From DG-33 sp964345105 (GTDB taxonomy: Archaea > Hadarchaeota > Hadarchaeia > Hadarchaeales > Hadarchaeaceae): a DNA stretch of 9,363 bases. Of this stretch, positions 1 through 6,405 are shown piece by piece. Numbering within the stretch: the first letter of the stretch is position 1; every line of letters begins with the position of its first letter. Location: positions 1 through 9,363 of the forward strand of contig CAYFPZ010000055.1 of the NCBI GenBank assembly GCA_964345105.1, in the 5' to 3' direction. The notes under the pieces were generated by a model that saw only the letters and a program-made list of their open reading frames with translations, was not told where the DNA came from and did not search any database. The position numbers and the translations under genes were made by a program.

Positions 1-3000
1 GGTCAGCACAAAGTTCCGCCACTCAGCTTGGTGACCATGAAGATCACCGCGGAGGTTTCGAGCCAAGTTGAAAACGCGACCCTTATCGATTACTTCCCAA
101 GCTCTTGGACCGTGGCCGACGCGAAGGGCGGGATCGTCAGCAGCTACGATGAAAATTATGACAAGATAGAGTGGAATGTTGGCGCGGTCAGCGATTCAGT
201 TTCTAGATTTTATGTGGTCAAATCTCCACAACGAACCTTACCGTCGACGAAATATTACTTACACTCCGAGCTGACCTACGAGGGAGAGAGCGCAACCAGC
301 GACGATTGGATGGTGATCGTTGCGGACCCGTATGATTACGACGTGACATACACATTTCCTGATTATGCAACTGCTAATGATGGAAGTTGGACTTATACTG
401 CCTCAGATGGTAGAAATGGTCTTCAAAACGAAGGCGGCTCTGCTGGATATTGGACTTGGGACCAAAATACTACTCCTTCATCTGATGTTGGCCCACTACA
501 CGGGGTTGATGATGATCCGGAAGGTTATGTATTTACTGAAGCATCGAGCCCCACGGCAGTGGATGATACTTTCGTAATGACGCTCACAAATGCCCTTAAT
601 GCAGCAACATATGACTTAAACATATCTTTTTATCATAGTATGGACTTCGATGGCGACCCCGGGGAACTATATCTCGAAGTTTGGGATGGCGACTCTTGGG
701 AGGAAGAGTTTTTTAACAACTCCCCCAACAACAACGCTGATTGGTTCCAAGAAATTATGGACCTTTCGGATTATTACAATTCTGATTTTAAAGTTCGTTT
801 CCGCACAGTGGTAAAAGGCACGGCATGGCATAACGATTGTGGGATAGATAATGTTAGGATATATGGAAATTGCCGAACCATTCTACCACAAAAACCTGTG
901 CTTGTCTTACCCTTGAATGGTTTAGTAACTTCGGACAACACTCCAACATTTGTGTGGGTAAATGGTCCTGACGCGGATAATCATCGAATAGAAGTTGATA
1001 ATGATTCTGACTTTAGTTCTGTTATAGATAATGTGACTGTTTTTGGCAATACATGGACAAAGCTTTCCCCCGGATATGCTGAGGACAACTACTACTGGCG
1101 TGTTTGGGCTGTTAATGAATATGGAGAAAACTGCTCGGAGAACACGTGGATATTCGAGGTAGTTTTCCTCCCGCCAAGCAAGCCTCAAATTTACTTGCCC
1201 TCAGATGGAGCTTTTACAAATGATAGCACTCCAACTTTCGAGTGGACTAATGGCACAGACGCAGATAATCATCATTTACTCGTTGATGCGAGCCCACCTG
1301 ATTGGTCTGGTTGCGCGATAGATACTTGGATAACGATGCCAGATAATACACATACTCCAACAACAGTTTTAGCGGACGACAACTATTCTTGGAAAGTGAT
1401 TGCGGTAAATCCCTATGGTGAAAACGAATCTGCCGATATTTGGACTTTTGTTGTTGATACTGATGCGCCTGATGCTCCAACTCTACTATCACCATCGGAT
1501 GGGACAAAGACAAACGTAGCAAGCCAAACATTCGATTGGTCGGACGTAACTGACCCGAGTGGGATAACTTATGAAATATGGATAGATAATGATTCAGATT
1601 TTTCATCGCCGGAGAACCTCGAAAACATATCGAACAGTCAATATGACACAACCTTAGCAGATGAGAATTACTTTTGGCGTGTAAAAGTTTATGATGGTGT
1701 AGCTTACGAGAACGAGTCAGAAACTTGGACAATCTTGATAGATACGGTAGCACCATCAGCTCCAACTCTCGAGTTACCCGCGGATGGCGCGATAACCAGC
1801 GACCGTACTCCAACTTTCGACTGGTCGGATATAAGTGATGCCGAGAACTACGACCTAATAGTAGATGACGACGCGGGCTTCCCGTCGCCAGAGATTCAGG
1901 AAACAATCTCCGTCAGCACCTATACTCCAACGACCGAACTCGCAGATGAAAACTACTTCTGGAAGGTAATAGTTCGAGACATCGTGGGGAATGAGAACGA
2001 ATCCGACGTTTGGACTTTTATTGTTGACACCGCGTCCTCCTACACCTACGTTGCAACCTACGACAACGTCAAGGGTACGGTTGAGAACTTCGACAACCAA
2101 AAACAAGAGGGTAACGGATATTCGATGCTACATGAAGGGGTAAGCGAAGGCGAAGAAGGCGAAAAGAACATATCTGTTGCACAACTTGTCTGCAATGCAG
2201 GAAGTCCTGATGCCCAAGATATGGCTTGGAACACTTGGCTAATCAACCGAAACTTCATTAGTAGTGTTACCTATTTGAGTGCAATTGATGTAACTAAAGA
2301 GCAACTCGAAACTTACGATGTCGTATTCATGTGTTATTCGGTTGTTGGAGAGCCCAACGTGGCGACAGCTGTGAAGCCCGCCAACGTCGGTGTTATGTTT
2401 GTAAACAGAAGGGCTTACAATACCATGAAATTTGGAACAGAACATGATTATGCAGACGATCAAACACAAGTCACTATTGTTGATAATTCGCACTACATAA
2501 CTTCACCTTATCCCGAGGATGATGTCACTTACACAGCCTCAGATGCCGAGTCTTATATTTCAGGCTGGTCGGGAGACATCCAATGTTTGGGAAAGATTCC
2601 TGATCAAGATACACAAGCATCCATATTAGTACTCGATAAAGGCAAACAGCATGTCGATGGTTCAATAGCTCCCGAACGTAGGGTGTTTTCAGGTTTAGGT
2701 TATTACGGTCCCGCTAACATGAATGGAAACGGTGACAACCTCGACGAAAGAGCCCTCAGATGGGTTATCCGAGCATACAGCCTGAGCATCTACGAGAACA
2801 TTGAAAACGTGCCATCGGGCGATAACCATTATCTTGAGATATTATACAAGCTCAATAACATAAAAGACAACTTCAGGGTTCAAGTTTGGAATGGAACAAG
2901 CTGGGAAAATCGGGGCAAAATCCTCGATTCAACTAGCTGGGAATTCTGGAGCTATAAGTTGCTTGATAACGAGTTTACTGGTGATGGTGATGATGTCCAA

Positions 3001-4863
3001 ATCAGATTCGTTGATGTCGAAAATGGATCGGTGAAGCCTAACGCGATATTGAAAGACTACCTGCGCGTGCGAACCGTTCTATTGGTCGCGCCCCAGTGGC
3101 AAGTTATTGAAACATGGACCGGAACCGTTCAAGCTCCAGTCAGATGGAATCTGATCGAATCTTGGACCGGAACTGTTCAGGCTCCTGCTGCATGGCAAGT
3201 TATTGAAACATGGACAGGTACCGTGAGTGCGCCCGCCGAGTGGCAACTCATCGAGTCTTGGACTGGAACCGTTGAGGCATCTGCTGAATGGCAGGTGATT
3301 GAAAGTTGGACGGGTATAGTGCAAGCTCCAGTTGGGTGGAAGCTGGTCGAGACGTGGACAGGGACAGTTCAGACTCCTGCTGTATGGCAAGTAATCGAAA
3401 CTTGGACGGGAACGGTCAACGCTCCAGCCCAATGGAACCTTATCGAGGCTTGGATCGGGACCGTCGAAGCCTTTGCAGAGTGGCGGCTAGTTGAAACTTG
3501 GGCTGGCACAGTCGAAGCTCCAGTCGCATGGCAACTCATCGAGACTTGGACTGGTACGGTCAGCGCGCCTGCTGAATGGCAGGTGATTGAAACTTTGACT
3601 GGAACCGTTGAGACCTTGGCGATGTGGCAGGTCATTGAGATCTGGGCTGGAACCGTTAGCGCTCCAGCCGCATGGCAAGCTATCGAGACTTGGACCGGAA
3701 CCGTCGAAGCCCCTCTAGCTTGGAAGCTAATCGAAACTTGGGTCTGCACAGTCGAAGTCGTTGGGAAGCCAAACTCGAGCATCGGCGCGATATCACCCTA
3801 CTGGCAGACGAGCGCACCCTACGCGGTCACGGCAACCGCTTCAGATACAGATGGGATCGTAGTTACTGTAACGCTCTGGTACCGCTACTCTGCGGGAGGT
3901 TTGGACTGGAGCGCTTGGGCTACTTTCGGCGTCGACAACGAAAGCCCATGGGTTTGGTCATTCACCGCGCCCGAAGACGACGGGTACTACGAATTCTACT
4001 CTGTGGCCAAGGACAATGATAACAACGAGGAACTTGCTCCAGCCGTGGCGGATGTGCAATATGGCGTTGATAGGGTGGCACCCACGATTACCTCGTTGGT
4101 AATCAACGACAACGCGGGCTCGACTTCCTCGGTGGACGTGACCATTAGCATCGATGCATCGGATGCGACATCTGGTTTGGCTGAGATGCGGTTCAGCTTG
4201 AACAACGTCGAGTGGTCTGACTGGGGGAAATTTACCGCGAACAAATCTTACATCCTTCCAACGGGCGACGGTCTCAAAACTGTCTACGTTCAGGTTAAGG
4301 ATAAAGCAGGGTTGCTCTCGACGGTTGCAAGCGACTCGATTACCCTCAAGACCGTTGCGCCGCCCGCACCCCTTCCGCCAGTGGTCGTTCCGCCTTTCCC
4401 CTCACCCACAGTACCCACACCACCCTTCGTGCCACCGATATTCTACACGCTACTGGCGATATTCTCAGTCGGCATAAGCGGCCTCATGTTATACCGCGCC
4501 CTGACGTGGCGCATAAAACCGTTCGTGCCGCTCGAATCCCTGAAGCGAGTGGTACCCGCGAGACCTGCCGTAAACCTAGCGCGCCTGAAAGCAATCTGGC
4601 GTATTAAGCCCGCGATATCCCTCAAGCGCATGATGCCCGCTCCGATAACCCTGGCCCCAGATTTGCCCACCGGTCCATTTAAGCCCATACCAGTCGTCAC
4701 TCGCCCGCCCGTGGTTGGACCTAGGCTGGTCGTACCGAAAGCAATGACACCCGCTGAAATTCTCGAGCGCCTGAAGCGCGGCCCCCGACCATCGAAGCCC
4801 GGGATCTCGCTCAAGCGCCTGAAGCGGGAAGTGTTCAAGAAAAAGAAGCGTAGGGGGCTGTAG
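1..4863 (+). CDS. Giant multidomain cell-surface protein, membrane-anchored, 5'-truncated
   Basis: The frame is open to base 1, so the true start and any signal peptide lie upstream; the TTG at 28 is not a credible start. Numbering residues from base 28, I see: a beta-sandwich module (1-100); a MAM/concanavalin-like module (about 104-285, ending in an IDNVRIYG motif); four FN3/Ig-like modules (287-670); a ThuA/GATase-like Rossmann domain (about 714-925) apparently inserted in a beta-sandwich (672-710 plus 932-1018); fourteen 16-residue Trp repeats (1024-1247); two Ig-like domains (1248-1350, 1351-1443); a Pro-rich linker (1444-1469); one membrane span (about 1470-1490); and a basic tail of about 120 residues with repeated SLKR motifs. 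This order predicts a protein displayed outside the cell, anchored near its C-terminus, with the tail in the cytoplasm. Adhesion or carbohydrate binding is plausible from the modules; no enzyme motif is proven. Confidence 0.9.
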   Translation, partial: GQHKVPPLSLVTMKITAEVSSQVENATLIDYFPSSWTVADAKGGIVSSYDENYDKIEWNVGAVSDSVSRFYVVKSPQRTLPSTKYYLHSELTYEGESATSDDWMVIVADPYDYDVTYTFPDYATANDGSWTYTASDGRNGLQNEGGSAGYWTWDQNTTPSSDVGPLHGVDDDPEGYVFTEASSPTAVDDTFVMTLTNALNAATYDLNISFYHSMDFDGDPGELYLEVWDGDSWEEEFFNNSPNNNADWFQEIMDLSDYYNSDFKVRFRTVVKGTAWHNDCGIDNVRIYGNCRTILPQKPVLVLPLNGLVTSDNTPTFVWVNGPDADNHRIEVDNDSDFSSVIDNVTVFGNTWTKLSPGYAEDNYYWRVWAVNEYGENCSENTWIFEVVFLPPSKPQIYLPSDGAFTNDSTPTFEWTNGTDADNHHLLVDASPPDWSGCAIDTWITMPDNTHTPTTVLADDNYSWKVIAVNPYGENESADIWTFVVDTDAPDAPTLLSPSDGTKTNVASQTFDWSDVTDPSGITYEIWIDNDSDFSSPENLENISNSQYDTTLADENYFWRVKVYDGVAYENESETWTILIDTVAPSAPTLELPADGAITSDRTPTFDWSDISDAENYDLIVDDDAGFPSPEIQETISVSTYTPTTELADENYFWKVIVRDIVGNENESDVWTFIVDTASSYTYVATYDNVKGTVENFDNQKQEGNGYSMLHEGVSEGEEGEKNISVAQLVCNAGSPDAQDMAWNTWLINRNFISSVTYLSAIDVTKEQLETYDVVFMCYSVVGEPNVATAVKPANVGVMFVNRRAYNTMKFGTEHDYADDQTQVTIVDNSHYITSPYPEDDVTYTASDAESYISGWSGDIQCLGKIPDQDTQASILVLDKGKQHVDGSIAPERRVFSGLGYYGPANMNGNGDNLDERALRWVIRAYSLSIYENIENVPSGDNHYLEILYKLNNIKDNFRVQVWNGTSWENRGKILDSTSWEFWSYKLLDNEFTGDGDDVQIRFVDVENGSVKPNAILKDYLRVRTVLLVAPQWQVIETWTGTVQAPVRWNLIESWTGTVQAPAAWQVIETWTGTVSAPAEWQLIESWTGTVEASAEWQVIESWTGIVQAPVGWKLVETWTGTVQTPAVWQVIETWTGTVNAPAQWNLIEAWIGTVEAFAEWRLVETWAGTVEAPVAWQLIETWTGTVSAPAEWQVIETLTGTVETLAMWQVIEIWAGTVSAPAAWQAIETWTGTVEAPLAWKLIETWVCTVEVVGKPNSSIGAISPYWQTSAPYAVTATASDTDGIVVTVTLWYRYSAGGLDWSAWATFGVDNESPWVWSFTAPEDDGYYEFYSVAKDNDNNEELAPAVADVQYGVDRVAPTITSLVINDNAGSTSSVDVTISIDASDATSGLAEMRFSLNNVEWSDWGKFTANKSYILPTGDGLKTVYVQVKDKAGLLSTVASDSITLKTVAPPAPLPPVVVPPFPSPTVPTPPFVPPIFYTLLAIFSVGISGLMLYRALTWRIKPFVPLESLKRVVPARPAVNLARLKAIWRIKPAISLKRMMPAPITLAPDLPTGPFKPIPVVTRPPVVGPRLVVPKAMTPAEILERLKRGPRPSKPGISLKRLKREVFKKKKRRGL
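886..2031 (+). repeat. Four tandem FN3/Ig-like modules within the surface protein
   Basis: Four consecutive modules of about 95 residues start near 886, 1171, 1462 and 1747. Each begins with a Pro-rich opening followed by a P-S/L-D/N-G turn. Each has a TPTFxW-type strand (degenerate in the third copy), an acidic DNDSDF-like strand, an ADENYFWKV-type strand, and ends in a WTFxVDT-like strand. The fit is to extracellular FN3/Ig-like spacers. Copies two and four share a 14-base identical stretch coding for the TPTF strand (near 1228 and 1808), which supports descent by duplication. Confidence 0.8.
3097..3768 (+). repeat. 14 tandem 48-bp (16-residue) Trp-rich repeats
   Basis: Fourteen perfectly phased units of 16 residues with no indels. 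The consensus is WQVIETWTGTVxAPAx, with Trp at positions 1 and 7, Ile/Val at 4, Glu at 5, Gly at 9, Val at 11 and usually Pro at 14. Codons vary widely between units while the protein is conserved, so the array is old or held by selection rather than freshly expanded. Units 1-8 alternate Val and Leu at position 3, suggesting a 32-residue higher-order unit. The last unit is degenerate (WVCTVEVVGK). The alternating pattern suggests beta strands, perhaps a beta-solenoid or stacked hairpins. I do not recognise a named family. Confidence 0.95.
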
Positions 4864-4867
4864 GGCA

Positions 4868-5041
4868 ATGAGCACGATTGAACTCTGGGTGAGCTCAATC
4901 GGAAGCGTGTTTTCCCCCTCGGCACTAATCTTGCACAAATTAAACCAACTCGGAGAAGTTTGGGCTGGCTTCTTTTTGATTATCTGTGTCATTTACAGCC
5001 TGTTCAGACCATCCAAACGGAAAATAGGTGACTCGCGATGA
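4868..5041 (+). CDS. Small single-span membrane protein, 57 residues
   Basis: The ATG lies four bases after the stop of the giant surface protein, with a G-rich stretch just before it; its stop overlaps the next start as ATGA. The product has a polar N-terminal half, a hydrophobic stretch at about residues 31-46 (VWAGFFLIICVIYSLF) and a basic C-terminal end (RPSKRK). This predicts one membrane span with the C-terminus probably inside the cell, by the positive-inside rule. Tight coupling to the surface-protein gene suggests translation together and possibly a physical partnership in the membrane. I do not recognise the family. Gene reality rests on spacing, overlap and the clear membrane segment. 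Confidence 0.65.
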   Translation: MSTIELWVSSIGSVFSPSALILHKLNQLGEVWAGFFLIICVIYSLFRPSKRKIGDSR

Positions 5042-5299
5042 GAGAGGAGATATTGGACCGCCTCAAAAAACTTAAGGAGCTGGTCGGAGAGATCCCAGAC
5101 GGTTTCCTAGAGGACGTATGTGATCTCGGCATCTGGCATAAGACCTACAGAGGTGTACATGCTAAAGCTACTGAGAAAACTACACGTCGAGCTTCTCATT
5201 GAAAAACTTAACAGCATTGAATCCCCGAGGGAAAGAATCAAACTTTTTTTGACATCTAATCTAGGTTATTGGAGTGAAAATAGTACTTTATTTAAATAG
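5038..5299 (+). pseudogene. Frameshifted small gene, possible helical/HTH-like protein
   Basis: Starting at the ATG overlapping the previous stop, frame 1 reads MREEILDRLKKLKELVGE and continues to VCDLGI, then turns into low-quality sequence and stops at 5202. The +1 frame continues sensibly from there: GIRPTEVYMLKLLRKL, then LIEKL, SIESPRERIKLFL, stopping at 5299. The break falls on the repeat GGCATCTGGCAT at 5128-5139. Removing seven bases there joins VCDLG-IRPTEVY into one 84-residue protein; removing one or four would also restore the frame. The joined product looks helical and charged, possibly a helix-turn-helix. It could be a real pseudogene, an assembly error or, less likely, programmed frameshifting. 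A T7 run (5244-5250) inside it could end transcription of the upstream unit. Confidence 0.6.
5286..5297 (+). promoter_or_regulatory. Candidate TATA box for the MinD-like gene
   Basis: An A/T-only TATA-like stretch (TACTTTATTTAAATA around 5284-5298) lies about 115 bases before the ATPase start. If it is used, the mRNA would begin near 5322 and carry a leader of about 90 bases. The stretch overlaps the stop codon of the frameshifted gene. Assigned by pattern only. Confidence 0.4.
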
Positions 5300-5386
5300 G
5301 TCTTTACTCATAATTGAATGGGAAATAGGGGTTGAAAAAACCACACCCAAAAGTTAGATTTTTCAGTGAGACAGTGCGAAAAACCC

Positions 5387-5406
5387 CAATCCCAATGATT
5401 GGATTG
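5387..5406 (+). promoter_or_regulatory. Inverted repeat just upstream of the MinD-like start
   Basis: CAATCC at 5387-5392 and GGATTG at 5401-5406 are inverted copies. The centre also holds a perfect 11-base palindrome, CCAATGATTGG (5392-5402). It ends seven bases before the ATG at 5414. It could be an operator or a leader hairpin that hides the start region. No binding protein can be named. Confidence 0.35.
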
Positions 5407-5413
5407 TGTCTGA

Positions 5414-6184
5414 ATGAGATTGAAGCGGGGCTTAATCTTAGGCGTTTTCTCGGCAAAAGGTGGTGTTGGTAAAACAACGACCGTGGCCAACCTAGGTGCG
5501 GCGCTGGCCCAGAAGCTCAAGAACCGCGTCATCATCGTCGAAACCAACATGACTGCCTCGAACTTGGGGCTGCACCTTGGCATCCTCGACCCGCCCGTGG
5601 TAATTCAGGATGTCGTCTTTGGCAAAATCAATATAAGTGAAGCAATCATGGCCAACGACTACGGATTTCACATTATCCCGGGCTCTGTTGCATTTACGAG
5701 CGAGCTAGGCTCAATCGACCTCCGCGGCATCCTGGATGAGCTTACAAAAAGATACGATATAATAATACTCGACTCGGCCCCTGGTTTCGGCCTTGAGGTC
5801 TTTGCGGCAATTAAGACGTGCGATGAACTCCTGATTGTATGCCAGCCCCGGGTGCCAGCGATCGCGGGAACGCTCCAGACCTTCCGGGCCGCCGACCGCC
5901 TTAAAATCCCGGTGTTTGGGGTGGTTCTAAATCGGGTCACTGGGAAGCACTTCGAGATTCCGACCTCAGATATCAAGCGGACGTTGGGCTGGCCTACTAT
6001 GATAGTGATTCCGGAAGACGACATGGTAGAGGAGGCAGTGACCCGCGGGATTCCTGTCGTCCTTCACGCCCCGAAATCACCGGCGGCGATTGAGTATCGA
6101 AAGCTCGCGCAGGCAATCTTATCCCATCTGAGGGCTCGCAAGCGCATCGCTCCTCGTCGAAAGCGCAAGGCCAAAAAGGGGTAG
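5414..6184 (+). CDS. ParA/MinD-family ATPase with polybasic C-terminus
   Basis: A 256-residue SIMIBI-class P-loop ATPase of the kind that dimerises on ATP and positions structures in the cell. The deviant Walker A, KGGVGKTT, is at residues 15-22 with the signature Lys15. The A' region reads VIIVETNMTASNLGLHLG (39-56), with Glu43 and Asn45 where MinD proteins normally have two Asp. Walker B is YDIIILDSAPG with Asp120. MinD usually ends in an amphipathic membrane-targeting helix; this one ends in a run of Arg/Lys (240-256) that might bind acidic lipid or nucleic acid. Archaea carry MinD-like proteins without MinC/MinE, so the partner is unknown. The surface-protein cluster upstream is one candidate. 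The start was chosen because it gives the normal short lead to Walker A; no clear ribosome-binding site is visible. Confidence 0.88.
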   Translation: MRLKRGLILGVFSAKGGVGKTTTVANLGAALAQKLKNRVIIVETNMTASNLGLHLGILDPPVVIQDVVFGKINISEAIMANDYGFHIIPGSVAFTSELGSIDLRGILDELTKRYDIIILDSAPGFGLEVFAAIKTCDELLIVCQPRVPAIAGTLQTFRAADRLKIPVFGVVLNRVTGKHFEIPTSDIKRTLGWPTMIVIPEDDMVEEAVTRGIPVVLHAPKSPAAIEYRKLAQAILSHLRARKRIAPRRKRKAKKG

Positions 6185-6274
6185 AAAGGAAATAAAATCA
6201 AATCGTCGGCTCGAGCGAGTTAGGAACAGAGCTATTTGCGGGCCTGAAATTATGGCCAGTTGAATCGTAGATTG

Positions 6275-6280
6275 TTTAAA
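6275..6280 (+). promoter_or_regulatory. TATA-like box upstream of tRNA-Thr
   Basis: TTTAAA inside GATTGTTTAAAGATG lies 26-32 bases before the first base of the tRNA, the usual archaeal distance. It could also drive queE, since little promoter space exists between the tRNA and that gene. Confidence 0.5.
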
Positions 6281-6306
6281 GATGGGAAAGAACACAAAAT
6301 AATGAA

Positions 6307-6382
6307 GCCGCCGTAGCTCAGTTGGAAGAGCAATCGCCTTGTAAGCGATAGGTCGTGGGATCGTGACCCACCGGCGGCTCCA
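6307..6382 (+). tRNA. tRNA-Thr (anticodon UGU), CCA encoded
   Basis: A complete intronless cloverleaf: acceptor GCCGCCG/CGGCGGC, D stem GCTC/GAGC with loop AGTTGGAA (A14, G15, G18, G19), anticodon stem ATCGC/GCGAT with loop CTTGTAA, variable loop AGGTC, T stem GTGGG/CCCAC. The anticodon TGT reads ACA and other ACN codons. The discriminator is U73 and CCA is in the DNA. G15 is the archaeosine site, which fits the queE-queD genes next door. The T loop is ATCGTGA, so positions 54 and 58 are A and T instead of the near-universal T54 and A58. Confidence 0.95.
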
Positions 6383-6405
6383 CCTTAAGTCTTGTCGCAC
6401 TAGTA

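Noticed and set aside
3097..3768. 48-bp tandem repeat as a possible CRISPR or other non-coding array
   Set aside because: Units are contiguous with no spacers, stay in one frame, and conserve protein rather than DNA.
3079..3782. Long open frames on the minus strand and in the +3 frame over the Trp repeats
   Set aside because: They are mirror readings created by the 48-base period, which is a multiple of three; they have no start context or neighbours of their own.
5159..5299. Independent 46-residue gene starting at ATG 5159
   Set aside because: Its frame continues sensibly upstream of that ATG (GIRPTEVY) and joins to the preceding frame, so it is better read as the 3' part of a frameshifted gene.
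6241..6258. GGCC...GGCC hairpin between the ATPase and tRNA-Thr
   Set aside because: Only four base pairs with a long loop and no T run; expected by chance.
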